Under the pieces are notes generated by a model. The model was given only the letters and a program-made list of their open reading frames with translations. It had not been told where the DNA came from and searched no databases. Made by a program: the position numbers and the translations under genes. Shown here in pieces: positions 1-11,227 of a stretch of 62,000 bases of DNA; positions within the stretch are counted from its first letter, which is position 1, and each line of letters opens with the position of its first letter. Location of the stretch: contig NMRA01000112.1 in NCBI GenBank assembly GCA_002633005.1, positions 327,195-389,194 of the forward strand, written 5' to 3'. The stretch comes from Phoronis australis. Lineage: Eukaryota; Phoronida; Phoronidae.

Positions 1-47
1 CCTGGAATTTGCAGGTCGCCGACTTAACCACTACACCACGCAGCGAC
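1..47 (-). repeat. tRNA-derived SINE head, cut by window edge
   Basis: Read on the minus strand, this begins GTCGCTGCGTGGTGTAGTGG and continues TTAAGTC. TGGTGTAGTGG fits the RNA polymerase III A box (TRGYNNARNNGG type) at its normal distance from the 5' end of a tRNA. The B box would lie outside the window, so a true tRNA gene cannot be excluded, but the sequence after the A box does not give me a convincing anticodon arm. A tRNA-derived SINE is more likely. Confidence 0.5.
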
Positions 48-460
48 TGACGTCAACAAGAGTGAAAATAGAATACTTAAATGAGCACGCGCAATAATCG
101 CACGTTCAACAAACCGCATTGTACTGTACTTATACGCTACGAAAAATAAGACACATAATTTCCATAAAAATGATATCTTAATTCGGTGAAATTTTTCTCC
201 CATGTCCTCTTACTTGTAAATCACCGATCTCTACTTTGAATGCGGGTATCGTGTCGTCAGGATCTTTGACTTGAGAATTATATTCAGTTACCAGTGGTAA
301 CCTACTTTAGCAGACGATAATTTCCCGGTCGAAGCTTAGCGTGAAAAAAACATGTTTTAAGCTATAATAGTTGGTAAACCTTAATTTATAAATTCAATTT
401 ATTTCTATAATATTTAAGTTTTCAATTGGTGTTGAGTAAAAGCATTATTTGTTCTCAGCC
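48..460. other. No recognised feature
   Basis: AT-rich non-coding DNA. I see no open frame of note, repeat or regulatory signal here. Confidence 0.6.
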
Positions 461-577
461 GTTATCCCCCTTATCTAGAGCCCTCGTGGATTTTGGAGAA
501 TTGTCACCCTCGGGGCTAACGCCCCTCGGGCGATAATTCACCAAAATCCACTCGGGCTCTAGATAACGGGGGATAAC
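461..577. repeat. Near-perfect 117-bp palindrome (foldback/MITE-like)
   Basis: The left arm starting GTTATCCCCC (461 to about 515) is mirrored by the right arm ending GGGGGATAAC (about 522 to 577), with only a few mismatches. A loop of about 6 bases (around CTAACG) is centred at 519. The arms contain TTATCTAGAGCCC and its complement. The size and symmetry fit a small foldback element or a MITE reduced to its inverted ends. I did not find a clear target-site duplication. A weak open frame that crosses it is a by-product of the palindrome. Confidence 0.7.
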
Positions 578-1308
578 GACTTCGCCATGTAATAATCTAT
601 ATTTATTGTGATATTTAAAATGAGGGTTTAGAAAATTATACTGAAGGTAACAGCTTTTGGTTTCGTAAATTCGCGAACTGATGATGACCACGACAGTGGA
701 TTGAGATATCTCCTCAAGTCTGCCCTTCAATACTGTCGCAATGACTTGTCCAAGAACACGTCAGAACCCTCGCAGTCGATGAAAAGTCGAGGTTATAGTC
801 TCTTCCATGCATCGAGAGGTCTAGCGGTAGCAATGGATGCTGTATAATTAATTCAGTTATGCCAGTTACGGTCGAAAAACCGTTTTAATATAGGGTGTGC
901 CAAAATGATATCATTGTTCTGTAAATCGTCGTGACCTCAAATTCCATTCATGTGGACCATGCTCTTCGCCCGATTTTAATGTATTGCTACACTTTGCTGT
1001 GAAAGTAGTTGAGTGAACGGTCAGGTGCTTTATATGCAAGGGAAAGGCAAACAAAGTGAATGGAGAACGTTAATTTATTGAGTAATGTTATAGGGCCCTA
1101 AAAAACTTTATTAAGCGACTCGACTATTCATGTTTTCCCTGGGTTAATAAACAATGCATGCATATAGTTTTAAATACTGAATTCCTGTTTTAACCACCAC
1201 TTCATGAATTTCAACCAACAGTCTTGATCCAAAGTCTTCAATCAAGCAGTGGCTGTCATTTGAAGTGTGAGAGCCTTTTTAGAAAACTCTGTATGTTGTA
1301 TGTACCAA
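578..1308. other. No recognised feature
   Basis: Intergenic DNA downstream of the TRIM gene (which reads leftward). Nothing beyond scattered AT-rich runs. Confidence 0.6.
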
Positions 1309-1314
1309 TTTATT
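1309..1314 (-). promoter_or_regulatory. Possible polyadenylation signal of the TRIM gene
   Basis: TTTATT on the plus strand reads AATAAA on the minus strand, about 125 bases past the TRIM stop codon. This is a plausible 3'-UTR length. The hexamer is common in AT-rich DNA, so support is positional only. Confidence 0.35.
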
Positions 1315-1436
1315 CAAGTACTTGTGACAACCAACATAACGTGTCCATATCAAACAATTGCGCACACTCTTTCTAAAATAGTGGTTCACACCGTAAGGTT
1401 AGTACTGTAGTGTGCCTGTTACCGCCAGACATGTAA

Positions 1437-3170
1437 TCACAAATCTAAATATTTATATACCTTAACGTCCCCTCCTATTTCCAGAATGGACACCTCCCCA
1501 GGACCGCTCGCTGTTATCCCGCACACGTCATCTCTCTCCATTGTTCCGCTCTCAAACTGAACTTTTTTAAAGGTTTTCCCATTCTGTGACTTGACTACCA
1601 TCACATTCTTTCTGGCACCAAGTGTATAATTATTACTTTCATACATGACACTAATAAGATGTCCCCATTCGTCACAGCACATCGCCCGACTAAATCCCTC
1701 ATGATTTCCAGCCAAACTAAATGTGCCCATTTTGTCACAGTCGTCGCTAACCTGTATTATTTCACTTCCATGTATACCAAATATTTGACCTGAGTTTGTG
1801 ATCGCTACTTGGCTTTGTGGTGAATGCCCCCAATAGTAGCACTGGTAACGCTGTGCCATTCTACTCTGCATCAGTTGTCTTCCATCCCAGTCAAGAACGA
1901 CCACCTTCTCATCAGATGCAACAACGATCTTATTATTGTCACACGCAATTCGAGCCCACTCACCAGTGTAGATGTCCTTCAAAACCTTTTTTACCGCTAC
2001 AAACTTATCAAAGATGATGATTCCCTTAATTGCGTCTTCTATGATACAGATTTTACCTTCTTTATTGCTTGTGACGTCCAAAGGTGCGTTTAGTTTGAAT
2101 GTTCGTTTTATTTCGCCATCCAACCAGAAAGAACGAACGATACCATTATTCTTGTTTGTAATGAAATAAAAGTCATTTAAAAAAGTAATCCCGCCTTCGC
2201 CGTGATAGATTTTTTCATCAAATGCTTTAAAACGTCGGACTGGCTCAGCTTTTTCTAAAAACAATGGTGTGATTTGTGCTTGGCCTTTAAGGGACGAACG
2301 TACATGAACGCCGACTTTAAAACCAGCAACATCCTCGAATTTCGTTATTAATCTCGGAAAGGCCATGCGAGGGGCAATTTGTAGCCATTCATTGAACATA
2401 ACTTGACCTTTAACTTTTGAGTAGTTACCGATTTTCTCCGCGTCGTGTCTAGCTTCTACAAACTGATTGGCAGCTTCAAGTCTTTTTTCAACCAATTCCA
2501 GGTTAGATGAAGCGTTTTGTAATTCAACGTTAAGCATGCTCATTGTTGCTTCACCTTCTTGACGAACTTTGGCTAAGATTTCGCTTTCTTTGGCGTCAGC
2601 CCTTTGACGAATGGCTTCAAAGTGACCTGTTATGGCAGCAGATGCAGATTTTAATTCCTTTCCAAAAGAGATTTTGGCGTTCTCAATCTCTTGTATACGA
2701 ACTTTTCCCGTTGACAATTTCTTAGCCACAAATATCGCATGTTCTCGTATGTCTGCGTCAATTATGTTAAAACCTTCGCTTGCACTCTCTAAATTATGTT
2801 TCTTGTGACCAGAAAGCATGCAAATAGCACAAAGAAATATCTTGCAGTCCACACAGAAAAGGTTTAACTCTTGTGAAAAATGTTTGCGGCAGAACGAGGT
2901 CTTTTCCCTAATACAATGATACTTTTCAACCAAACTGTTGGCTAAGAAGTTGTCCTTCAGTCCCTCACTCCCTGATTCGGGAATTTCCGTAATCGCTTTA
3001 CACACTGGGCAAAGAAAATCTCTTATTTCCTGAGTGGTGTTGATGACATCATTGATGCAGGTGGCGCAGAACGTGTGTTGGCATGGTAGAGTTTTTGGTT
3101 TGTTGAAAATAGATAGGCAGATGGGGCAGGTTAGATCTTCGGCAATATTCATCGAGCCCGCTATGGACAT
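1437..3170 (-). CDS. TRIM-family RING/B-box E3 ubiquitin ligase, intact
   Basis: A 577-residue open frame in one exon. A C3HC4 RING lies at residues 15-57 (ligands C15, C18, C30, H32, C35, C38, C54, C57). A B-box type 2 lies at about 94-125 (C94, H97, C106, C109, C114, C117, H122, H125). A charged helical coiled coil follows at about 135-260. The C-terminal 250 residues have short beta-rich repeats such as KICIIEDA and KIVVASDEKVVVLD that look like propeller blades (NHL-like) rather than B30.2. TRIM proteins with this layout are ubiquitin ligases that dimerise through the coiled coil; the target cannot be inferred. The start was chosen at 3170 because it follows a splice-acceptor-like TATCGTTTCAG directly, and the paralogue at 29051 has the same arrangement, so a 5' non-coding exon is likely upstream. 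All zinc ligands are present. It lies in a duplicated block shared with 27684-30379. Confidence 0.93.
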   Translation of the reverse strand: MSIAGSMNIAEDLTCPICLSIFNKPKTLPCQHTFCATCINDVINTTQEIRDFLCPVCKAITEIPESGSEGLKDNFLANSLVEKYHCIREKTSFCRKHFSQELNLFCVDCKIFLCAICMLSGHKKHNLESASEGFNIIDADIREHAIFVAKKLSTGKVRIQEIENAKISFGKELKSASAAITGHFEAIRQRADAKESEILAKVRQEGEATMSMLNVELQNASSNLELVEKRLEAANQFVEARHDAEKIGNYSKVKGQVMFNEWLQIAPRMAFPRLITKFEDVAGFKVGVHVRSSLKGQAQITPLFLEKAEPVRRFKAFDEKIYHGEGGITFLNDFYFITNKNNGIVRSFWLDGEIKRTFKLNAPLDVTSNKEGKICIIEDAIKGIIIFDKFVAVKKVLKDIYTGEWARIACDNNKIVVASDEKVVVLDWDGRQLMQSRMAQRYQCYYWGHSPQSQVAITNSGQIFGIHGSEIIQVSDDCDKMGTFSLAGNHEGFSRAMCCDEWGHLISVMYESNNYTLGARKNVMVVKSQNGKTFKKVQFESGTMERDDVCGITASGPGEVSILEIGGDVKVYKYLDL

Positions 3171-4519
3171 CTGAAACGATATTTCAAAACTGAACTATGA
3201 GAAGTATTCAAAACAGTGCAAATGGCGAATTGAGGAGAATTTCAGATGAGGGCCCACAAATAATATTTCAGTCATTGCAAGTACATGGAAGTAGACAATG
3301 AGTGGTTCCATGGCGGTTGAAAAATCGATTTATTTTTTCATTTGAATTTTATATTTAACATCACCTTCCCACGTACATGTACCGCAGGTGGTGTAGACTA
3401 CAGGCCTGGGAGATTCATTTAACAACATTATGAATCTTATTTCGGCAGGGACAGATTATTCTACAGCAGGTTAATCTAGAAGCTGACGACCTGAAATAAA
3501 CATGTGCCAAGAGGTCTCGCAAAACTCTTCCGAATTCCTCTAGGGATTCTTGTCGCAGATTTTCCTTTTTAAATCCACTTTAATTGCAATCAGCCTGCAT
3601 CTGCAAAAACTGAATTTCATGGAAACAGTCGAAGGTCCTTCAGGAGAACTGATGTCCTCAAAATGACTTAACTGCGACTCTCGACAATTCCTCAAGCTGT
3701 TCCCGCAAACTCTGAATGTTGCTGAAGGTTATGACTGATAGACATCAACCACTGACAGTAACCTTTATTGTTATTTTCAACAGTTCCAGTCTCTTGAAAT
3801 TTAGCCATCAAACATTCAATGGCTCTTGTATTAGTTGAATCATTCCTGGCAAAATATTGCCCCCACTGTCATTTTGTCAGAAGAGCGATTTGCTGGAAAG
3901 TAGACCGCCAAAACTTTTATCAGCTGTTGCTTAGTATACAGCTGTACATTTAAATATCCAATTTGGTTCATTGCGTTGTCAAAATAATTTTCCATGACTT
4001 GTTATCCACCACCAGAAAAAGCTACCCACTAAATAAATTTCGCCCCTGACTTTGGGTTGCTGTTCCCAAGTGACTAGTGTCTTGCACAAGTTCCAGTTTG
4101 CCCCAACACCCGAGGCCCTCGCTTGCGGTTGCAGTGCATGATAACTAAGCTCTTGTGAGTTTCCTAACTTGCTGTATAAGGTTGCACATGAAAAACCATA
4201 AGGAAATCCCTCCAACAACAGGACTGCGGTGGGCGGACCCAAGACACTTGCGAAGTACTTATGGTGAGAAATCTTCACTTGCATATACATGTATGGATCG
4301 AAGGCGGTAAACTCGTGAAACACTCGCCTTGGCTCGCATGTTGCGTAGTCTTGTGTTTACGGCAAAAGAACGCACCTCAGATTAACACCAAGCATAAAAC
4401 ACTTTGGTTCTTATCTCGCATGAAGCATGACCTAATATGCATCATATAAAAACCGCGACGTATTTTATGCTTACAAAATTAAGACTGTGCTCTCTACAGT
4501 TTTACAAGCCATTGCATGT
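1803..4519. repeat. Segmental duplication, copy A (with TRIM gene)
   Basis: From CGCTACTTGGCTTTGTGG (1803) through the TRIM gene, its upstream flank and on to TTTTACAAGCCATTGCATG (about 4519), the sequence matches 27684-30379 in the same order and strand. Coding and flanking DNA are both clearly alignable. The flank 3171-4519 therefore contains upstream sequence of the TRIM gene, not separate genes; short open frames in it are not conserved as protein between the copies. Confidence 0.9.
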
Positions 4520-4690
4520 CATCATAGACAATAGTACATGGACCTCCAGCTCCATATATTTTCAATGGACGAAATCTGTGATCTTACGCATAAGCCGAGG
4601 CGTCATTATTCACTAGCATCACCCGGCAGATATGGCACGCATTACTTCCGGCAAGTACGCCGTCTGCTAATCATGGTCATTTCGTCGGGA
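4520..4690. repeat. Short dispersed repeat, copy 1
   Basis: Starts with a segment like CATAGACAATAGTACATGGAC and contains TTTTCAATGGACGAAATCTG, then a CGTCATTATTCACTAGC segment and TAATCATGGTC. The same ordered segments return at 5073-5170 and 5551-5710. It begins exactly where the homology of duplication copy A stops. No coding capacity. Confidence 0.65.
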
Positions 4691-5018
4691 TTTGTATGGG
4701 CGATCCGTGTTTAAATAAACTGAACGCCCGTCAAACGTTAACTTCTCAAATAAAGCCCATATTAATACTCCAGAAATAATCACCAGGCCTACTCAAAAAC
4801 CATGCAATCTCGCACTTCAATAGCAGTTTACTTGACGTTTCATTTTAAGCTCGAATACACGCCCGTGCCTCTCAAAATTTTTGGACTCTACTGTTGGAAG
4901 ACCTTGGACAACGTTTCAAAGCAGATTCTTTTCTTTGTACTAGCCAGTTTAATAGATGGAAGAATTTCCCATCACAATACAGTAACCGGAAGAAGAGCTT
5001 GCTATGTTTAGAAGGTGG

Positions 5019-5200
5019 TGCCTCCTCTAGGATATTTCGCAAGAAAATGTCGGAGTTGCGACTCTGTTCATGGACCGACAACTCCGTATATTTTCAATGG
5101 ATGAAATCTGATATCACGCATAAGCCGTGACGGCGTTATTCACTAGCGACACCTGGCAGACATAGCAAGCTTTAGATGCGAATATGTTGTCTATAATCTG
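5019..5200. repeat. Short dispersed repeat, copy 2 (rearranged)
   Basis: Shares TTTTCAATGGATGAAATCTG and a GCGTTATTCACTAGCGACA segment with the copies at 4520 and 5551. Its left part (GGATATTTCGCAAGAAAATG) is also found at 11010-11075. It is a diverged, non-coding interspersed repeat. Confidence 0.55.
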
Positions 5201-5249
5201 AGCTCGCCCCAAGCAAAGCCTATGACATCATCGACGAATTTGGTTTTCA

Positions 5250-5560
5250 TTGTATCTCCATAACACGAAACTTCGAAGTACGCCATGCAGATCTTGCAGC
5301 TAGCCGGTTAGTTGTATGAAGACTATCGTCAAAATACAGGTAGGTACATGTACCACTGTGTCACAGGTGCTCGATTTTTCCGGCGACTAAACCATATATT
5401 TGAAACATAAATTTTCTTAGTAGTGAGTGACGTCTGCAGTGATTGAGGAACAGACAAACTCAAGCGCCTGTGCACTCTGTGTGTGAGCTCCGTTAGACCC
5501 AGAAATTTTACACAGCCTCGGAAGTTCTGTTCATCACCCGGTCGTGCGACCATAGATTAT
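5250..5560 (-). other. Coding-like block shared with 53545-53690 (inverted)
   Basis: On the minus strand this contains a segment translating as GDEQNFRGCVKFLGLTELTH. It aligns in frame with GDEQNYPGYVQILGYTEETH at 53.5 kb. A second shared segment (around ATTTTGACGATAGTCTTCAT) follows, with about 130 bases of extra DNA between the two here. Many differences fall at third codon positions, which hints that the ancestral sequence coded for protein. I do not recognise the domain. It could equally be part of a transposon ORF. Confidence 0.4.
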
Positions 5561-5710
5561 AGTACATGGACCGCCAAGTCCATATACTTTCAATGGACGA
5601 AATCTGTGCCCTTACAAAAGCAATGACGTCATATTCACTAGCGACATCTGGCCAAAATATTATTTCAGGCAGGTACGTCGTCTGATAATCATGGTCGGCT
5701 GTAGTCTCCT
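5551..5710. repeat. Short dispersed repeat, copy 3
   Basis: Has the segments ATAGTACATGGACCGCCAAG, TTTCAATGGACGAAATCTGT, ATTCACTAGCGACATCTGGC and TAATCATGGTC in the same order as the copy at 4520. Non-coding. Confidence 0.65.
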
Positions 5711-8040
5711 GCACAGACCCTCGAGGTTGGTTGGGGTCTGCTAGAGCGCACTTTTCCATATCCGGTTTCAAGAAACAAGGCATTCTATTGGTCAGTTGAA
5801 TAATAGGTCAAACTAGTTCACCAACATGGCAACTTCCAATAAGGGAATGTCGATGGATTTACAGCTGTTTAAATCTCTCTGTTCTCGTCAAACTCCCGCA
5901 TTTCAAAGCTAACGAGTCGAGGAATACATCACCAATAACGTATACTAAACATTTAATAATAATTAGTATCTTGTATACTATGCTGTATTCTGAAGTGATG
6001 TGATTTTTTACGAAATAATTTGTGGAAGAGATAGTCATTAGCTGATTAGCAGGCCATCCACAACAACAGTCATTTTAGAGCCAGGCACACCATAGCACCG
6101 AATAGGAGGAAAGGAGTACCTGAGTGCGTCGTGGCCACGGGAGATTGCCTCGATCTTTTCAGAGCACACCCTCTCGTATGTTAACATGTTCATGTACGTT
6201 ATGTAAGCTCCCGTTATTACCGTGAAGGTTGAATTGGGTCAGATAAGGATATATGCTGAAATGCTGCTATTCATGACATTGTCATTGTAATGTATAATAC
6301 ACTGGCACACTTGTCACTACCCACAGTCAATGGTCCTAAACACACAAACATTAATCAGTCTAGCAATAGTTTTATAATGACTGACATCGCTTTTGGCAGT
6401 GCCTCTGACTGCCATCCTACAGTCTTACAGAGTATTCAGTTATTTCGAAGGGTGTTTGCTGCTGTGAAATTAGGATTATAGACACTCTTTTGTATAGTCA
6501 GCAAGATAAAACCTCACCCTTTTTGAGTTGGCACAGTGATTAAAACTGACCCATTTTGGTGAAAGCCTCAATGGAAGAGTCAACTTTTCTGATAACATAA
6601 TTATGCAAAGTTATTATTTACAGGGAATTGAATTTCAGCAAAAAGCTCTCTGGGCTGAATTCTTTTTAAAACAACAAACCTCAGTTGCATCTGAAACCTT
6701 CCGTGGTTTTGGTGCTAAAATGGATTATTTTATACAGTTCCAACCAAAAAGTAAATATTTTTGTGTGGAATTTATTTGGAAATTCACCCTTTCATGGTGA
6801 CTTTTGCAATGCCCGAGTTACTGGTCAGAGTATCAAATTTGGTCATATGAAATCTATGCTAGTCTCCTCTCTCCAGGACCCCGACTCATCGACTGTTTCA
6901 TTATTTCTTTCCACGTTCACATGATGTCAAGTGTTGTATAGTTCGCAACAATCATCTATTAATTTCAATATAATTACAAAACAAGATCTCAGAACCATAC
7001 TTAAACATTCTGAAACTACTAAGGTTCGCTGTAATCAAAGCATCCTGGAGTTAGACATTGTATGCAAGCGAACTTTAAAAACTTGGTTCGTTAAAATGAC
7101 TACTAGTTGCAGAAACATATCACCTTTCAAAATTGGGAGCTCAGGGTACTTCAAAGATTTTAAGCTGGGTCACTAAACCCAAATTGACGGTTTCTTGTGC
7201 CTTACTTGGGTTGGATTGTTATCCAGGCAATAGTCACTCACTGGCAATCCAAATTTTGAGAACAAGTTTTAACGCCTGCTATTCAGTGAAAAACAGGTTC
7301 CTGTTATACAGTAGAAAACACTGGTTCTCAAAGTGGGGGTGCCCTGTATTGTACTATTACCATTATGTTTTGCTCAGTGTTTTGAGCAACATGCTGGTGT
7401 TTCATTCTTGTGGTTATGATCTACATAATACAGCAGTGATTTTAATCAACATTTCGGTCTTTTCGAACAGTTCTTCAAAATTACAAATTTGACTCTTACT
7501 GAGGGCCCTCCTCGTGGCAAGAGTTGGGCAGTGTGAAATGCTTCAAAACGTTCGCAGTGGCAAACACCCTCATGTTGACATCATTAATGTGTCCCTAAAA
7601 ATAGTATACTCATAAGCTACAAAACACACTACATGCCAAGAAATTTATGTAACCATCGGGAACTTTATTTTGCTGATGTATTGATTACAAATATGGTTTA
7701 GTTTAGCGATAGACTGAAGTACTAAGTCTGGGCATTAACATAGCCGTGGGCGCACAAAAGGGCTATCCCCTCCTCATTGCAAACCCTTCCCCTGATAGAA
7801 ACTCATTTCAGTTTTGTTCTTGCCTAGCTTCCCTGTCCCTGTCCCTAGTTCATGCAATTCCTCCAAGTTGCGTCACATTACAGTCATTGGTTGCCAACAA
7901 TTTCAAGTTTAGCAAACTCTTGAATAATTCTGACTACACCAGGGTTGCTACATGGGAATAGGTTACTAAAGACCCGACTGCTATTCAAGTTGCACATTCA
8001 CTGCCTTGTGAAAGCATAAACCATTATGAAATTAACACCT
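5711..8040. other. No recognised feature
   Basis: About 2.3 kb of AT-rich DNA. The open frames present are short, overlap each other on the same strand and show no domain, signal peptide or splice-bounded pattern that I trust. Confidence 0.5.
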
Positions 8041-8350
8041 GGGCCCTGGGTTTCAACTTTTTACTCAGAATTATTTTTGTTATTTTCTATTCTAGTTTTG
8101 TTTGAATTCGAGATAAGTTTCTTTTATTCTGTACTTGAGTACTTATTGATGGCAATTAATGATCCCTGCATTACAGCTAAAAGTTTGAGTCTGAGTTCGA
8201 GGTTTTACTAAAAATCTTGAGTTTTTACTCAAATTTTAGCTCGAATCTAGTGGTCATTAAGTACTATCTTGATCTTGCAAGGAAGTGGACTAGAAGTGAC
8301 AAAAACAATTTCGAGTTCGATTTGGATTGAAAGTTTCACTCTAGAAGTGT
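8041..8350. mobile_element. MITE family CCGGTCTC/ACTCGAAA, diverged copy
   Basis: The left end GGGCCCTGGGTTTCAACTTT with TTTTTACTC, and the right end GAGTTCGATTTGG with AAAGTTTCACTC, match in order the ends of the complete copy at 34637-35035. Shared internal features include GAATTCGAGATAAGTTTC and a TACTTGAGTACTTA segment. Non-autonomous, no ORF. Confidence 0.55.
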
Positions 8351-9824
8351 ATTCCCAAAACATGATCGCATAATCCCTTTTCAGGGTTTTAAATCAATCC
8401 ATACAAGACTGGGCTAGAATCTGTTTAGCCCAAAAAGCATTTAAATGCTATGTGGAGAATAATAAAACATCTGTCTTAAACTGTGTTGAAAAATGAACCC
8501 TTTTGACATTCCTTATCCACAAATTGTACCATTTTCAAGCTGCTATTTTCCCAAACTCTTTTTAGAACCTTCATGTAACAATATAAGATTGGTCTGATAC
8601 AAACAATGTTGTTTTTGGCCAAATTAATAGCAAAAATCACAAGCACTCACCTCACATGAAGATTGGCATTGGATTTGGATACTAGTGTCTGATGTCAATC
8701 TTCATGTGTGTGCTTGTGATTAGACTCTTGATCTTGTACTGTTCCTTACTGAGATTACATGTGGTACATTAGCTTCTATTGAACGGATAGTTTCTTATTG
8801 CTTATGACCCGGTGAAATAACCATGGCTTTGAGCAATAACAAAGTTTGAATTCTTCCAAGTCCACTAAGGAACAAGTTGAGACAGGGATATATACAGGGC
8901 TTGGAATTTTCCTTTTTTGTTTTTATTTCCTTTTATTCGATTTCCAGCTTCTTTTTATCATCATTTTTTGGCTTGATTCATGCAAAAACATTTATTTCAG
9001 TTTAATTTTACAACACAGAAATATTTCTATCACACAAGCCTATTCGTGAAATGATAGATCACCTGGAAAATTTTCCTCTTATAGTCATTCCAATTCCCGT
9101 ATATAGTGGTAAGTTGTTCAGATCAAAATTTATTCTTTTTCACATAAGACGCATTTATAGCAACTTTAATGGATTTAATTCGAAGGAATGTGGAAGCTAG
9201 AAGACACCATCTGATAAGCGTATTCTGAAATCAACAATTGTGCTTGTACTTTCCAAGATGTTCAACACACATTGTTAGGTAGGTATAGGGATAGGGTTCA
9301 TTCCACCATCCTTGAGCTTTCAGGGTAACCTCCTAAAACCATTCCAAGGGGGTACTCCCACAGGTTTATACAAGACACGACACTCAACTGGGTGATTTTT
9401 CTCAAACAATTTCTCTTCAAAATGGTGCTTGAAAAAATCCCTACCACAGCAAACTTTTTCCCATGAATACAACGGGTCTCACTCTGGAACTTAAAAACAC
9501 TGCAAATGGTACCTTTTTCCTACTGCATATAGGGGTTTTAATACGATACCTGTAAAAACCTTGGACACCAGACTCATTTTTGACAACAGGAAATACTGAG
9601 CCGACTTCTTCAAGCTTAATGGGGAAAAAGACACAGCTGTCCAAGAATTACTACGAAAGGATTCATTTGTTAGCATTAGCTCTTATAAAAAGATTGTGCA
9701 TTTGTAACATTAGGCTACAATTTCATTGAACTCCAAACCTCGGATCAAATACCTAATGTTTTTTAGCCACTGTCTAAGTGGGTTGAGATTCTTCTAGTAC
9801 CAGATTACGCATAAAACTAAAGCT
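8351..9824. other. No recognised feature
   Basis: AT-rich DNA. A short inverted pair near 8640-8720 (CACAAGCACTCACCTCACAT and ATCTTCATGTGTGTGCTTGTG) is the only structure I noticed. The frames around 9440-9680 are unconvincing. Confidence 0.5.
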
Positions 9825-10126
9825 TAGGGCGCATTTGGGACACCTTTCTGGTATTTTCGTAGCTACAAATTTGTCCTCGGAACATCTAGGGCACCTCGGC
9901 TATTTTTTATTTACAAATTTTTCTTCGAAACACTTCGGTTATTTTCGTATCCTCAAATATCCTCTCGGAGATTAACGTTATCCAAAATATGGGAAGTCAC
10001 GGGATTTTCAGTCTTTAGAATAATATGCTAACTGAACTCTGCACACGTGCACAGTGCGTTCACCTATTAGGTGAAATTTGAGGTTACGAAAACACCCAAG
10101 GTGTTCTGGGTGCCCTTGGAAGCAAT
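9825..10126. repeat. Inverted-repeat element, probable MITE
   Basis: The left arm AGGGCGCATTTGGGACACC continues to TATTTTCGTAGCTACAAATT. It is matched by the reverse complement of the right end, AGGGCACCCAGAACACCTTG continuing to TTTTCGTAACCTCAAATT. The arms are about 45-50 bp with an interior of about 200 bp. No target-site duplication was clear. Confidence 0.5.
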
Positions 10127-10440
10127 TGTTTTCAGTGCATGCTCGAACTTTGGTCATTATGGCCAATTATTCTCCACTAAGTTTGAAAGTCAACACACGT
10201 TAAATTCACCAAGGTGATCTGAATTGCTTAGGACCCTCAAGTTGTGCAGGATCCCACCTCAAAGAGGGAAATGGGAAGAAAATATTATGGCAACGAGGGG
10301 AGGGGTGTAGCTCGACAGTTGTTGCTACCTGGAGGGTCGAAAATTGTGGTGTTCTAGGGAGTGAGCACTGTGTAGGCCACGATTGCACGAAGTGCTGGAA
10401 ATTGAGCTCCAGTTGTGTCTATTGTAACACTGTACAGTAA
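10127..10440. other. No recognised feature
   Basis: Non-coding. The frames on the minus strand continue into the adjacent MITE and are not credible. Confidence 0.5.
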
Positions 10441-10588
10441 CAGATTTAGGGTGGGGGGGCAAGAGGGCCATCGTCAGCCTAAAGTTCTCCCAGATTCTAT
10501 TTGGAAGTTTGGGGGTGCGAATGTCTGACGAGCAAAATACTCTGCCCCTGCCCCCCTCCCCCAACTCAAAATCCTCGATCCGCCCCCG
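10441..10588. mobile_element. hAT-like MITE (M1 family), copy 1
   Basis: Short G/C-run element with ends CAGATTTAGG and GATCCGCCCC. Its inner block (ATTCTATTTGGAAGTTTGGG then GGTGCGAATGTCTGACGAGC) also occurs at 12999 (inverted), 20581 and 22041. Ends of the type CAGNGGCGGATTTAGG are characteristic of hAT-superfamily non-autonomous elements. This copy has lost the GGCGG of its left tip. Confidence 0.65.
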
Positions 10589-10905
10589 CCGGCTGTAAGA
10601 GACCTAAACAATTCATAAAAAGCTTTCAAATAATGAAACTGAAAAATGCCAAGTGAAAAGGGTGAAGCCATTGTCAATTCAGGTTTATTTACATAATAAG
10701 GAATCGATAATTACAGTGAATTTCAGCTCAGTTTTTTGATAATATAACAATATAAACAGCTAACTCACCAGAGACTTCGACCGCAAACGCAACCCAAAAA
10801 TAACTTTTTACTCTCGCGACACCTAGCGACCTCATAACGTATTACCGGATATAAGCATGCGCACATCAACTTCCTGGTTAAAAATTGCCTGCTAACAGCC
10901 AATGA

Positions 10906-10983
10906 AAACCATCGTTCTAGTGCCCTGTACCTGGGCCTTCACAAGCCATCCGTGACGTCAGCTTGTGAGGCCCGGGAACCAGG
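10906..10983. promoter_or_regulatory. Hairpin with a perfect CRE palindrome in its loop
   Basis: The arm CCTGGGCCTTCACAAGC (10930-10946) pairs with GCTTGTGAGGCCCGGG (10961-10976), and pairing can be extended outward (CCTGTAC with GAACCAGG). The loop holds TGACGTCA at 10953-10960, the full cAMP-response element. No gene start is recognised nearby, so any regulatory role is inference. Confidence 0.45.
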
Positions 10984-11009
10984 TTAACTGGGACAGATAA
11001 TTTAGGAGA

Positions 11010-11075
11010 GTGGTGTCTCGTCTAGGATATTACGCAAGAAAATATCGGAATCAGATTGCGAATCAGTTGTCTATA
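11010..11075. repeat. Fragment of the short repeat seen at 5019
   Basis: A GGATATTACGCAAGAAAATA segment with flanking TCTCGTCTA matches 5020-5060. The following TTGTCTATAGTCTATGG also resembles the start of the repeats at 4520 and 5551. Confidence 0.45.
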
Positions 11076-11227
11076 GTCTATGGTGCGACTTACATCAACA
11101 TGTAGATCCAACGACCGGCGGGGTCGCATTCAAAACCTGGAGTCAACCGACGCTCACCTTGCCCGTTGCAGACATTTAAGTAAAAAACAATTTTACAATA
11201 GCCATTTTCTTGCTTAGTTCTCTGCCT

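Noticed and set aside
1817-2169. Plus-strand frames opposite the TRIM gene
   Set aside because: Antisense shadows of the TRIM coding sequence; similar shadows appear opposite the second TRIM copy.
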